Shown here piece by piece: positions 51,012-59,999 of a DNA stretch of 64,000 nucleotides; within the stretch, counting starts at the first letter, position 1; the number at the start of each line of letters is the position of its first letter. The stretch comes from an uncultured Caulobacteraceae bacterium. Its GTDB lineage: Bacteria > Pseudomonadota > Alphaproteobacteria > Caulobacterales > Caulobacteraceae. The translations under genes were made by a program, and so were the position numbers. The stretch covers positions 49,326 through 113,325 of the forward strand of contig CAIXWN010000024.1 of the NCBI GenBank assembly GCA_903923135.1, written 5' to 3'. Below the pieces are notes generated by a model. It had not been told where the DNA came from, did not search any database, and saw nothing but the letters and a program-made list of their open reading frames with translations.

Positions 51012-51602
51012 CTAGAGCACGCCCTTGGTGGAGGGCGCCTGCCCCAGCGTCTTGGGATCGATCTCCACCGCCGTGCGCAACGCCCGCGCCAGGGCCTTGA
51101 AGCCGCTCTCGGCGATGTGGTGGGCGTTCTCTCCGTAGAGGGTCTCGAGGTGGACGCAGGCGCCGGCGTTCATGGCGAAGGCGTGGTGGAACTCCTTGAA
51201 CAGTTCGGTGTCCATCTCGCCGACCTTCGGGCGCAGGAAGTTGACCCGCCAGATCAGATAGGGGCGGTTGGACAGGTCCACCGCGCAGCGCGTCAGGGTC
51301 TCGTCCATGGGGATGTAGGCGTGGCCGAAGCGCCGTACGCCCTTGAAGCCGTCGAGGGCGGCGTGGAACGCCCGGCCCAGGACGATGCCGGTGTCCTCGA
51401 CGGTGTGATGCATGTCGATGTGCAGGTCACCCTGTGTCTCGACCTCCAGGTCGAAACCGCCGTGACGGGCGAAACTGTCGAGCATGTGGTCGAAGAAGCC
51501 GACGCCGGTGGACACGGCCGCGCGGCCGGTCCCGTCCAGGTCCAGGCGGACCCGGATCCGGGTCTCCTTGGTGTCGCGCCTGATCTCGGCGGTTCTGCTC
51601 AT
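51012..51602 (-). CDS. hisB: Imidazoleglycerol-phosphate dehydratase HisB
   Basis: This 196-residue monofunctional Mn-dependent dehydratase has the two repeated metal motifs: GVGFFDHMLDSFARHGGF / DLHIDMHHTVEDTGIVLG and the later EFHHAFAMNAGACVHLETLYGENAHHIAESGFKALARAL. It lacks the phosphatase half found in E. coli HisB. It is the first his gene of this run and starts 4 bases after the PfkB kinase stop. Confidence 0.97.
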   Translation of the reverse strand: MSRTAEIRRDTKETRIRVRLDLDGTGRAAVSTGVGFFDHMLDSFARHGGFDLEVETQGDLHIDMHHTVEDTGIVLGRAFHAALDGFKGVRRFGHAYIPMDETLTRCAVDLSNRPYLIWRVNFLRPKVGEMDTELFKEFHHAFAMNAGACVHLETLYGENAHHIAESGFKALARALRTAVEIDPKTLGQAPSTKGVL

Positions 51603-51606
51603 GGCG

Positions 51607-52596
51607 TCAAAATCCCCTGGCCCGCGCCAGGTCTGTCAGCGACGTCCCGGGTCGGGGGCCATAGTGGCCGATAACCTCCGCTGCGGCCATGGAGCCCAGG
51701 CGTCCGCAGATATCCAGCGGTCGGCCCGAGGCCAGGCCGAACAGAAAGCCCGCCGCGTATTGGTCGCCGGCGCCCGTCGTGTCCACCACTTTCTCCACCG
51801 CGTCGGCCGGGATCCGGTGTTCGGCCCCGGCGGAGAGCACCACCGAGCCGGCCTCGCTGCGCGTGACCGCGGCGATCTCCACCCGGCCGCGGATCGCCCG
51901 GATCGCCGCCGAGGCGTCGCTCGTCTCGAACAGGGCGCAGATCTCGGTCTCGTTGGCGAACAGAACGTCCACCTGGGTGTCGATGAAGGCGAGCAGCGCG
52001 TCGCGGTGACGCTCCACCACGAAGGCGTCGGACAGGGTCAAGGCGATCTGCCGACCCGCCGCCCGCGCCAGGCCCGCGGCCTTGGCGAACGCCCGCCGCG
52101 CCTCATGCGGATCGAACAGATAGCCTTCCAGATAGACGATCTTCGCCGCCTCGATGACGGCCGGGTCGACGTCGGCGGCGGTCAGTTCGACGCAGGCGCC
52201 CAGATAGGTGCACATCGTCCGCTGGCCATCCGGGGTCACATTGATCAGGCAGCGCGCGGTTCCCGGGCCGTCGGACAGCGGCGTCGTGGCGAAATGGGCG
52301 CCCGAGGCGCGGATGTCGTGGGCGAAAATGCCGCCGAGACTGTCGTCGGCGACCTTGCCGATATAGGCGGAGCGGCCGCCCAGGCTGGCGATGCCGGCCA
52401 CGGTGTTCCCCGCCGATCCGCCGGACGCCTCGATGCCCGCGGCCATGCGGGCGTAGAGCGCCGTCGCGTGGGCGCCGTCGATCAGGGTCATGGCGCCCTT
52501 GGACAGGCCTTCGGTGTCCAGGAAGGCGTCGTCGGCCGGCGCGATCACATCCACAATCGCATTGCCAATGGCGGCGACGTCGTACAGCGCGTTCAT
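51607..52596 (-). CDS. PfkB-family carbohydrate/adenosine kinase
   Basis: This 329-residue ribokinase-fold kinase has N-terminal DVAAIGNAIVDVIAPADDAFL, glycine-rich ASGGSAGNTVAGIASLGG and the catalytic anion-hole DTTGAGDQYAAGFLFGLASG. The lid and N-terminus resemble bacterial adenosine kinases and related 'adenosine kinase' annotations. It stands directly before hisB with only 4 bases between, so it may be co-transcribed; a purine link to histidine synthesis (AICAR/ATP) would fit but is inference. Confidence 0.87.
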   Translation of the reverse strand: MNALYDVAAIGNAIVDVIAPADDAFLDTEGLSKGAMTLIDGAHATALYARMAAGIEASGGSAGNTVAGIASLGGRSAYIGKVADDSLGGIFAHDIRASGAHFATTPLSDGPGTARCLINVTPDGQRTMCTYLGACVELTAADVDPAVIEAAKIVYLEGYLFDPHEARRAFAKAAGLARAAGRQIALTLSDAFVVERHRDALLAFIDTQVDVLFANETEICALFETSDASAAIRAIRGRVEIAAVTRSEAGSVVLSAGAEHRIPADAVEKVVDTTGAGDQYAAGFLFGLASGRPLDICGRLGSMAAAEVIGHYGPRPGTSLTDLARARGF

Positions 52597-52677
52597 CTCA
52601 GCTCCGGTAACCGGGGAAAGGGGCGACCTACAACACCCACGCCCCGCTGACGAGACCGCCCGGCGATCGGACGGTCC

Positions 52678-53340
52678 TCAACCGCCGGTGAACAGCTCCC
52701 GCGACGGGCAGAGGTCGGCGACGGGGCAGCGGCCGCAGGCCGGCTTGCGGGCCACGCAGACATAGCGGCCATGCAGGATCAGCCAGTGATGCGCTCGCGT
52801 CAGACCCGCCTTGGGGACAATGGCCATCAGGTCGGCCTCCACCAGGTCGGGCGTTCTGGCCCTGGACAGGCCCAGCCGGTGGGCGACGCGGAAGACGTGC
52901 GTATCCACGGCGATCGCCGGCTCGACGCCCAGTTCGTTAAGCACCACGCTGGCCGTCTTGCGACCCACGCCGGGCAGGGCCTGCAGGGCCTCGCGTCTCA
53001 GCGGCACAGCGCCGCCGTACTGCTCCACCAGGATGCGGGACAGCGCGACCACGTTCCTGGCCTTGGTGTTGAACAGACCGATCGCGGAGATCAGCGGCGC
53101 CACGCCCTCCGCGCCGAGCGCCAGCATCTTCTGCGGCGTGTCAGCCGCCGCGAACAGCGCCGGCGTGGCCTTGTTGACCGAAACGTCGGTGGCCTGGGCC
53201 GACAGGACCACGGCCACCAGCAGGGTGAACGGCGAGGCGTAGGTCAGTTCGGTCCGCGGATCCGGCATTGCCGCCTCGAAGCGGTCAAAGATCTCGCGAA
53301 AACGCTTCTTCTCGCGGGGGGAAGGCGGGGTGGTCGGCAT
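52678..53340 (-). CDS. nth: Endonuclease III
   Basis: This 220-residue DNA glycosylase/AP lyase removes oxidised pyrimidines. Start ATG 53340; the longer track ORF adds about 130 shadow residues. Helix-hairpin-helix is LPGVGRKTASVVLNELG with the catalytic Lys; the catalytic Asp is in VDTHVFRVAHRLGL. The [4Fe-4S] ligands C-x6-C-x2-C-x5-C are intact (CVARKPACGRCPVADLC). Confidence 0.96.
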   Translation of the reverse strand: MPTTPPSPREKKRFREIFDRFEAAMPDPRTELTYASPFTLLVAVVLSAQATDVSVNKATPALFAAADTPQKMLALGAEGVAPLISAIGLFNTKARNVVALSRILVEQYGGAVPLRREALQALPGVGRKTASVVLNELGVEPAIAVDTHVFRVAHRLGLSRARTPDLVEADLMAIVPKAGLTRAHHWLILHGRYVCVARKPACGRCPVADLCPSRELFTGG

Positions 53341-53407
53341 GGCCGGACCATGACCCGCGCGGCCCGTCTCGCCAAGACGGCCCGCGGCGGTTATTTTTTC
53401 GCGCAGC

Positions 53408-53890
53408 ATGCATGGCCCCCTCTTCATGGACGCGGTGATCACGCCGCACCGATCGCTCTCCCCGCGGGGGTTCATCGTCCTGATCAGCGTGCTGACGGCG
53501 ATCAACGCCTGTTCGGCCGTCTTTTTCCTTCTCCTTGGGGCCGGTCCGGTGCCCGTGTTTCTCGGTCTGGATCTGGTGGCCGTGATCGTCGCCTTCGCCA
53601 TGTCCAACCGGGCGGCGGCGCGGCAGGAGCGCATCCAGGTGACCGCCGCCGAGGTTCGGGTCGTGCGCCAGTCGCCGGGGAGAGACGAGACGACCGTCTG
53701 GGTCTCACCGACAGCCTTCACGCGCATCGCCCTGATCGGCGATGGCGACGGGCCCGGCGACCTTCGTCTGCGGTTGTCCGACCGCGAGCTTCACGTCGGG
53801 CGGGGCCTCAGCGGCCCAGAACGCCTTGCCTTCGCCAAGGCGCTCGACGCGGCCATCTGGCGTGCGCGGTCGGGCGACGTTCAGGCGTAG
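53408..53890 (+). CDS. DUF2244 membrane protein
   Basis: This 160-residue protein has two adjacent transmembrane helices (GFIVLISVLTAINACSAVFFLLLG and VFLGLDLVAVIVAFAMS) and a soluble beta-rich C-terminus (IQVTAAEVRVVRQSPGRDETTVWV). This is the DUF2244 layout (integral membrane proteins of unknown function common in alphaproteobacteria, often beside nth). ATG 53426 (MDAVITPHRSL) is a plausible alternative start. No function is assigned. Confidence 0.85.
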   Translation: MHGPLFMDAVITPHRSLSPRGFIVLISVLTAINACSAVFFLLLGAGPVPVFLGLDLVAVIVAFAMSNRAAARQERIQVTAAEVRVVRQSPGRDETTVWVSPTAFTRIALIGDGDGPGDLRLRLSDRELHVGRGLSGPERLAFAKALDAAIWRARSGDVQA

Positions 53891-53923
53891 CTCAGACGTG
53901 GGGCAGGCGTCTTCGGGCGCGCT

Positions 53924-55231
53924 CTAGAGGATGTAACGCGAAAGGTCGGCGTTCCGCGCCAGATCGCCCACCAGGCGTCGCACGTCCTCGGCGTCGACCA
54001 GAACCGCCTCGCCCGACCGGTCGGCGGCGGTGAAACTGATCTCCTCCACCACCTTCTCCAGCACCGTCTGCAACCGCCGCGCGCCGATGTTCTCCACCGC
54101 GCCGTTGACGGCCTCGGCGGCGTCCGCCAGGGCGTCCAGCGCTTCGTCGGTGAAGTTCAGGGTGACGCCCTCGGTGGCCAACAGCGCCTGATGCTGGCGG
54201 ATGAGGTTGGCCTCGGGTTCGGTGAGGATGCGGCGCAGGTCATCGCGGGTCAGCGCCTTCAGCTCCACCCGGATCGGCAGGCGGCCCTGCAGTTCCGGCA
54301 GCAGGTCCGATGGTTTGGCGACGTGGAAAGCCCCCGAGGCGATGAACAGGATGTGATCGGTCTTCACCGGACCGTACTTGGTCGAGACGGTGGTGCCCTC
54401 GATGAGCGGCAACAGATCGCGCTGCACCCCCTCGCGGGAAACGTCGGCCCCCGCGCGATCGGCGCGCGAGGCGACCTTGTCGATTTCATCAATGAAAACA
54501 ATACCGGCATTCTGAGCCAGGTCGAGAGCCTCCGCTGTCACCGCCTCGTCGTCGAGCAGCTTGTCGCTCTCCTCGGCGATCAGCGGCGCCCAGGCGCCCG
54601 TCACCGTGGTCTTGTGCGCCTTGCGCTTGCCGCCGAAGGCCTTGCCCATGATCTCGGAGAGACTGAGCATGCTCATGCTGGCGCCGGGCTGGCCGGGAAT
54701 GTCGAAGCCCGCCGCCGGACCGGTCGTATCGGGCAGGTTCAGTTCGACCTCCTTGTCATCCAGCTCGCCGGCGCGCAGCTTGCGCCGGAAGGCGTCGCGC
54801 GTGGCGGCCTGGGCGTGTGCGCCGACCAGCGCGTCCAGAAGCCGTTCCTCCGCCGCCGCCTCGGCCCTGGCCCTCACCGCGCCCCGCCGGCGCTCGCGCA
54901 CCATGGCGAGGGCGTTTTCCACCAGGTCGCGGACGATCTGGTCGACATCACGGCCGACGTAGCCGACCTCGGTGAACTTGGTGGCCTCGACCTTCAGGAA
55001 CGGCGACTGGGCCAGGCGCGCCAGCCGGCGGGCGATCTCGGTCTTGCCCACGCCCGTCGGTCCGATCATCAGGATGTTCTTCGGCGTCACCTCGTCGATG
55101 AGGTCGGCGGACAGCCGGCGGCGACGCCAGCGGTTGCGCAGGGCCACCGCTACGGCGCGTTTGGCCTCGGCGTGGCCGACGACGAAGCGGTCGAGTTCGG
55201 AAACGATCTCGCGGGGGGTGAATTCGGTCAT
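53924..55231 (-). CDS. hslU: ATP-dependent protease ATPase subunit HslU
   Basis: This 435-residue AAA+ unfoldase works with the HslV peptidase. Features: [25 protein letters not shown], Walker A ([16 protein letters not shown]), the GYVGRD pore motif, a coiled intermediate domain, Walker B ([14 protein letters not shown]) and the C-terminal YIL tail that docks into HslV. It is 7 bases downstream of hslV. Confidence 0.97.
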   Translation of the reverse strand: MTEFTPREIVSELDRFVVGHAEAKRAVAVALRNRWRRRRLSADLIDEVTPKNILMIGPTGVGKTEIARRLARLAQSPFLKVEATKFTEVGYVGRDVDQIVRDLVENALAMVRERRRGAVRARAEAAAEERLLDALVGAHAQAATRDAFRRKLRAGELDDKEVELNLPDTTGPAAGFDIPGQPGASMSMLSLSEIMGKAFGGKRKAHKTTVTGAWAPLIAEESDKLLDDEAVTAEALDLAQNAGIVFIDEIDKVASRADRAGADVSREGVQRDLLPLIEGTTVSTKYGPVKTDHILFIASGAFHVAKPSDLLPELQGRLPIRVELKALTRDDLRRILTEPEANLIRQHQALLATEGVTLNFTDEALDALADAAEAVNGAVENIGARRLQTVLEKVVEEISFTAADRSGEAVLVDAEDVRRLVGDLARNADLSRYIL

Positions 55232-55238
55232 CGGGCGC

Positions 55239-55787
55239 TCAGACGGTTTCCACGGTCAGGGCGCCGTTGGTGTAGACGCAGATCTCCGCGGCGATGCCCA
55301 TGGCCCGCCGGGCGATCTCCTCGGCGGTGAGGTCGAAGTCCATCAGCGCCCGGGCCGCGGCCAGGGCGAAGGACCCGCCCGAGCCTATGGCCGCCACGGC
55401 GAATTCCGGCTCCAGGACGTCCCCGACACCGGAAAGGGTGAAGATCGAGGAGGCGTCGGCGGCAATGAGCATGGCCTCCAGCCGTCGCAGATAGCGATCG
55501 GTCCGCCAGTCCTTGGCCAGGTCGACGCAGGCGCGGGCCAGCTGGTCGGGATACTGGTCCAGCTTCGCCTCCAGACGTTCAATCAGGGTGAAGGCGTCGG
55601 CCGTTGCGCCGGCGAACCCGGCCACGACCTTGCCGCCGGCCAGGCGCCGCACCTTGCGGGCGTTGCCCTTGACGATGGTCTGGCCCATGGAAACCTGGCC
55701 GTCGCCAGCGATCACGGTTGATCCGTTCTTGCGCACGGCGAGAATGGTGGTCCCGTGCCAATCGGGTAGGGCGGCGTGGCTGTGCAT
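55239..55787 (-). CDS. hslV: ATP-dependent protease peptidase subunit HslV
   Basis: This 182-residue proteasome-like peptidase should expose its catalytic Thr after removal of a short propeptide ([14 protein letters not shown], first Thr). [22 protein letters not shown] and [19 protein letters not shown] are conserved. The propeptide of about 12 residues is longer than in E. coli, as in other alphaproteobacteria. It is divergent from the ThiF-like gene with a 40-base gap. Confidence 0.96.
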   Translation of the reverse strand: MHSHAALPDWHGTTILAVRKNGSTVIAGDGQVSMGQTIVKGNARKVRRLAGGKVVAGFAGATADAFTLIERLEAKLDQYPDQLARACVDLAKDWRTDRYLRRLEAMLIAADASSIFTLSGVGDVLEPEFAVAAIGSGGSFALAAARALMDFDLTAEEIARRAMGIAAEICVYTNGALTVETV

Positions 55788-55827
55788 CCAGCGGATGTGG
55801 CGGCGAGGGACGATGGGGTCAAGGCGG

Positions 55828-56571
55828 ATGAGGTTTTCCGACGAAGAGGTGGAACGGTACGCCCGCCATCTGGTGCTGCGTGAGCTCGGCGGCCCCGGTC
55901 AGCAGGCGCTGAAGGCGGCGCGCGTGCTCATCGTCGGGGCCGGGGGCCTGGGCGCGCCCGCCGCGCTTTATCTGGCGGCCGCCGGGGTGGGGCACATCGC
56001 CTTGGCCGATCCGGACACGGTGAGCCTCTCCAATCTGCAGAGGCAGGTGCTCTACGGCGTCGCCGATCTCGAACAGCCCAAGACCGCCGTCGCCCGCCGC
56101 CGTCTGGGCGAGCTCAATCCCCATGTCACCGTCGAACCCCTGGCCGTCCGGCTGGAGGCCGCCAACGCCGCCGACCTGACCGGGGCCTATGATCTGGTGC
56201 TCGACGGCACCGACGATTTCGCCACCCGCTTCGCCGTCAACGCCGCCTGTGTGGCCACCGGCCGCACCCTGGTCAGCGGCGCCATCGGGCGCTGGACCGG
56301 CCAGGTGGGGGTGTTCGCCGGCCGGCCATGCTACCGCTGCCTGGTGCCGGACATCCCGCCTGACGCCGAGACCTGCGCGGTCGTGGGGGTGGTCGGCGCC
56401 CTGGCCGGGGTCATCGGCGCGATGATGGCCCTGGAGGCCGTCAAGGTGATCGCCGGCGCGGGCGAGCCCCTGACCGGGCGGCTGCTAATCTATGACGGCC
56501 TCGCCGCCGAGGCGCGGACGGTGCGCATCGGACCCGATCCGGCCTGCCCGGTCTGCGGGGCCGGCCATTGA
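55828..56571 (+). CDS. MoeB/ThiF/HesA-family adenylyltransferase
   Basis: This 247-residue E1-like enzyme starts at ATG 55828 ([21 protein letters not shown]), with AAGG just upstream. It has the ATP-binding [22 protein letters not shown], the [11 protein letters not shown] block, two zinc CxxC pairs (CYRC and CPVC), and a candidate catalytic Cys in [12 protein letters not shown]. It adenylates the C-terminus of a MoaD- or ThiS-like carrier. No moa or thi gene is adjacent, so the partner is open. The track start at 55513 lies inside hslV. Confidence 0.87.
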   Translation: MRFSDEEVERYARHLVLRELGGPGQQALKAARVLIVGAGGLGAPAALYLAAAGVGHIALADPDTVSLSNLQRQVLYGVADLEQPKTAVARRRLGELNPHVTVEPLAVRLEAANAADLTGAYDLVLDGTDDFATRFAVNAACVATGRTLVSGAIGRWTGQVGVFAGRPCYRCLVPDIPPDAETCAVVGVVGALAGVIGAMMALEAVKVIAGAGEPLTGRLLIYDGLAAEARTVRIGPDPACPVCGAGH

Positions 56572-56576
56572 CGGGG

Positions 56577-57563
56577 TCAGAGCATCGAGGGGATCACACG
56601 GTCGGGCGGGCGGTGGCCATCCATCCAGGTGCGAATGTTGATGATCACCTTCTCGCCCATGTCGATGCGGCCCTCGATCGTGGCCGAACTCATGTGGGGC
56701 AGCAGCACCACATTGGGCAGCTTGAGCAGCTTGGGGTTCACCGTCGGCTCATGCTCATAGACGTCGAGGCCCGCGCCGGCGATTTCGCCGCGCTGAAGCA
56801 TGCCCGCCAGGGCGGCCTCGTCGATGATTTCCCCGCGGGCGGTGTTCACCACCAGGGCGTGCGGCTGCAACAGCTTCAGGCGACGGGCGGAGAGCAGGTG
56901 ATAGGTCGCCGGGGTATGCGGGCAGTTCACCGAGATCACATCCGTGCGGGCCAGCATCTGGTCGAGGCTCTCCCAGTAGGTGGCCTCGAGTTCCTCGGCG
57001 ATGCGGCCGCTGACCGGCTTGCGGTTGTGATAGTGAATGGCCAGCCCGAAGGCGCGCGCCCGTTTGGCCAGGGCCTGGCCGATGCGGCCCATGCCGACGA
57101 TGCCAAGGCGCTTGCCGCGAAGACGGCGACCCAGCATCCAGGTCGGGGTCCAGCCATGGAACTCGCCAGCCTGGACGATATTGGCGCCCTCCACCACCCG
57201 CCGGGCAGAGGCCAGAATCAGGCCCATGGTCAGGTCCGCGGTGTCGTCCGTCAGCACCCCGGGCGTGTTGGTTACGGTGATGCCGCGGGCGTTGGCCGCA
57301 GTCACATCGATGTGATCGACGCCCACGCCGAAATTGGCGATCAGCTTCAGCCGGTCGCCGGCCCGCGCGATCACGGCGGCGTCGAGCCGATCGGTGATCG
57401 TCGAGGCCAGGACGTCGGCCCGCTCCATGGCGGAAACCAGGGCCTCGACGCCCATGGGCGTATCGTCGAGATTGAGTTCGGTGTCGAAAAGTTCGCGCAT
57501 GCGGGTTTCGATCGCATCAGGAAGCTTGCGCGTTACGACGACTTTCGGCTTGCGAGGGGCCAT
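56577..57563 (-). CDS. D-2-hydroxyacid dehydrogenase (glyoxylate/hydroxypyruvate reductase type)
   Basis: This 328-residue NAD(P)H enzyme starts at ATG 57563 (MAPRKPKVVVTRKLPDAIE). It has the dinucleotide motif LGIVGMGRIGQALAKRARAFG, catalytic Arg in VVNTARGEIIDEAAL, Glu in LDVYEHEPTVNPKLLKL and His in VVLLPHMSSATIEGR. It resembles GyaR-type glyoxylate reductases / D-glycerate dehydrogenases. It converges on the ThiF-like gene across 5 bases and diverges from the SH3-domain lipoprotein. Confidence 0.9.
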   Translation of the reverse strand: MAPRKPKVVVTRKLPDAIETRMRELFDTELNLDDTPMGVEALVSAMERADVLASTITDRLDAAVIARAGDRLKLIANFGVGVDHIDVTAANARGITVTNTPGVLTDDTADLTMGLILASARRVVEGANIVQAGEFHGWTPTWMLGRRLRGKRLGIVGMGRIGQALAKRARAFGLAIHYHNRKPVSGRIAEELEATYWESLDQMLARTDVISVNCPHTPATYHLLSARRLKLLQPHALVVNTARGEIIDEAALAGMLQRGEIAGAGLDVYEHEPTVNPKLLKLPNVVLLPHMSSATIEGRIDMGEKVIINIRTWMDGHRPPDRVIPSML

Positions 57564-57582
57564 GGGCGGGTCTGAGAGGCAA

Positions 57583-58188
57583 ATGTTTGAGCGCGACGGG
57601 CGCGTCGCCGGTCCTACCAAAACGGGTTTGGCCGGCCAAGCAAGCGAGAACTGCCGCCGGCGCGCGGGTCTTTCGGCTGTCCTCGCGGCGGCTGCCCTGA
57701 TTCTGGGAGCCTGCGGCGGACATGGCGGGGAAGGCAAGGACTGCTCGCCCACCGCCAGCGCGGCCACGGTGTCCGGATTCTGCGTCCCCCGTTACGTCAG
57801 CCTCAAGCGGGACAAGGTCTACGCCCGCAAAGGCCCCGGCGTGGATTATCAGGCCCTGTGGATCTATCACGCCAAGGGCCTGCCGGTTCAGGTGGTTGGC
57901 GAGACGCTCGACTGGCGGCGAATATGCGACCCCGATGGCGGCGCGGTCTGGGTTCACCGCTCCATGGTCGACGGACGCCGCTCGGTGGAGGCGCTCGGCC
58001 CGGCGCCGGTCAGCATCCTGCGCTCGCCCCGCGCCGGGGCCCGCGTGGACGGTCTGCTCAACCCACGCGCTCTGGCCGGCCTGGACCGCTGTCAGTCCGG
58101 ATGGTGCCGAATCAGCGTCGGCGGCGTCACCGGCTGGGTGATGGCCGCACAGGTCTGGGGCGTGGCGCCCGCCGCGCAATGCCGTTGA
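57583..58188 (+). CDS. SH3-domain lipoprotein
   Basis: This protein has about 201 residues from ATG 57583 (GAGAGGC upstream); ATG 57562 is possible but overlaps the divergent gene start. After a basic N-terminus comes a hydrophobic segment with lipobox-like LILGACGG. A conserved region of two bacterial SH3-like repeats follows: VSLKRDKVYARKGPGVDYQALWIYH and VSILRSPRAGARVDGLLNPRALAG, each ending in a Trp-containing strand. Such proteins are exported and thought to bind the cell wall. It lies upstream of fabA; no link to lipid synthesis is evident. Confidence 0.83.
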   Translation: MFERDGRVAGPTKTGLAGQASENCRRRAGLSAVLAAAALILGACGGHGGEGKDCSPTASAATVSGFCVPRYVSLKRDKVYARKGPGVDYQALWIYHAKGLPVQVVGETLDWRRICDPDGGAVWVHRSMVDGRRSVEALGPAPVSILRSPRAGARVDGLLNPRALAGLDRCQSGWCRISVGGVTGWVMAAQVWGVAPAAQCR

Positions 58189-58220
58189 GGCCAGATGCGT
58201 CCGCGTGCTAACCGGGCTGG

Positions 58221-58742
58221 ATGACAACGACCCGACCGACCCGCTTCGATCACGACGACCTGCTGGCCTGCGCCCGGGGCGAGATGTTCGGCCCCGGCAA
58301 CGCCCAGCTTCCAGCGCCGCCGATGCTGATGTTCGACCGGATCACCTCGATCTCCAAGGACGGCGGCCCGCATGGCAAGGGCCAGCTCACCGCCGAGCTG
58401 GATATCCGCCGGGACCTGTGGTTCTTCGATTGCCACTTCATCGGCGATCCGGTGATGCCCGGCTGCCTGGGGCTGGACGCCATGTGGCAGCTGGTGGGCT
58501 TCTTCCTGGCCTGGTCGGGGGCGCCGGGACGCGGCCGCGCGGTGGGTGTGGGCGAGGTGAAATTCAGCGGGCAGGTCACCCCCGCCGTGTCGAAAGTCGT
58601 CTATCGGATCGATTTCAAGCGGGTGATCCTGCGGAAATTGGTCATGGGCGTGGCCGATGGGGTGCTGGAAGCCGACGGCAAACCCATTTACGAGGCAAGG
58701 GACTTGAAGGTCGGCCTCTATAACGCCGCCGACCTGGCCTGA
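58221..58742 (+). CDS. fabA: 3-hydroxydecanoyl-ACP dehydratase/isomerase FabA
   Basis: This 173-residue hot-dog-fold enzyme introduces the double bond in anaerobic-type unsaturated fatty acid synthesis. The active-site stretch [28 protein letters not shown] carries the catalytic His and Asp. It is paired with fabB 18 bases downstream, the diagnostic unsaturated fatty-acid pair. Confidence 0.97.
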   Translation: MTTTRPTRFDHDDLLACARGEMFGPGNAQLPAPPMLMFDRITSISKDGGPHGKGQLTAELDIRRDLWFFDCHFIGDPVMPGCLGLDAMWQLVGFFLAWSGAPGRGRAVGVGEVKFSGQVTPAVSKVVYRIDFKRVILRKLVMGVADGVLEADGKPIYEARDLKVGLYNAADLA

Positions 58743-58760
58743 CGGGAAGAGGAAACGGAC

Positions 58761-59972
58761 ATGCGGCGAGTCGCCGTCACCGGCATGGGCGTCATCTCCT
58801 CGATCGGCGCCGACGTCGGAGAGGTTCTGTCCTCTCTGCGGGACGCCAGGTCCGGCGTGACCGCCGCGCCCAGGTATGAGGAGCTGGGCTTTCGATGCCA
58901 GGTTCATGCCGACCCGGCCGTGGCCTGGGAGACCCTGGTCGACCGGCGCGCGGCGCGGTTCCTCGCCGACGGCACCGCCTACGCGCATCTGGCCATGGAG
59001 CAGGCGATAGCCGACGCGCGCCTGGAGCCTGGCGAGATTTCCCATGACCGCACCGGGCTGATCGTCGGATCCGGCGGAGCCTCCACCCGGGCCATCGTCG
59101 AGGCCGCCGACACCGCGCGAAGCAAGGGCGTCAAGCGGATCGGCCCGTTCGCCGTGCCCAAGGCGATGAGTTCGGGGCCTTCGGCGACGCTATCCACCTG
59201 GTTCAAGATCCGCGGCATCAACTATTCGATCTCCTCGGCCTGCGCGACCTCCACCCACTGCATCGGCGCCGCCTATGAGCAGATCAGATTGGGCAACCAG
59301 GACGTCATGTTCGCCGGCGGTTGCGAGGAACTCGACTGGACCCTGTCCTCGCTGTTCGACGCGATGGGCGCCATGTCCAGCGGCTTCAATGCCACCCCCT
59401 CCCGGGCCAGCCGGCCCTACGATGTCGATCGCGACGGTTTCGTCATCGCCGGCGGCGCGGGCATGCTGGTGCTGGAGGATATGGACCGGGCCGTCGCCCG
59501 CGGCGCGCCCATTCACGCCGAGATCGTTGGCTATGCGGCCAACTCGGATGGCCACGACATGGTCGCGCCCTCGGGCGAGGGCGCGGCGCGCTGCATGACC
59601 CTCGCATTGAAGAGCGCCGGGAACCGGCAGATCGACTATCTCAACCCGCACGGCACGGGCACGCCGGTAGGCGACCTGAAGGAGATGGGGGCCGTGCGCG
59701 ACGCCTTCGGCGACGCCGCGCCGCTGATCTCCTCGACCAAGGCGCTCACAGGCCACAGCCTGGGCGCCGCCGGCGCCCAGGAGGCGATCTATTGCCTGCT
59801 CATGATGAAGGCCGGCTTCGTCGCCGAGAGCGCCAATATCGACAATCTGGACCCCGCCTTCGCCGACATGCCGATCGTCCGCCAGCGCCTGGACCGGGAG
59901 CTCACCACGGTGATGTCCAACAGCTTCGGCTTCGGCGGCACCAATGGCTGTCTGGTGATGACCGCGGCCTGA
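58761..59972 (+). CDS. fabB: Beta-ketoacyl-ACP synthase I (FabB)
   Basis: This 403-residue thiolase-fold condensing enzyme has the catalytic Cys in [14 protein letters not shown] and the two His in [12 protein letters not shown] and [18 protein letters not shown] good RBS (AGAGGA) precedes ATG 58761. With FabA it elongates cis-3-decenoyl-ACP. fabI, which often follows in Caulobacter, is absent; a carboxylase gene converges instead. Confidence 0.96.
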   Translation: MRRVAVTGMGVISSIGADVGEVLSSLRDARSGVTAAPRYEELGFRCQVHADPAVAWETLVDRRAARFLADGTAYAHLAMEQAIADARLEPGEISHDRTGLIVGSGGASTRAIVEAADTARSKGVKRIGPFAVPKAMSSGPSATLSTWFKIRGINYSISSACATSTHCIGAAYEQIRLGNQDVMFAGGCEELDWTLSSLFDAMGAMSSGFNATPSRASRPYDVDRDGFVIAGGAGMLVLEDMDRAVARGAPIHAEIVGYAANSDGHDMVAPSGEGAARCMTLALKSAGNRQIDYLNPHGTGTPVGDLKEMGAVRDAFGDAAPLISSTKALTGHSLGAAGAQEAIYCLLMMKAGFVAESANIDNLDPAFADMPIVRQRLDRELTTVMSNSFGFGGTNGCLVMTAA

Positions 59973-59999
59973 GCGGCCGGTCCGCGCCGCCGGACGCGC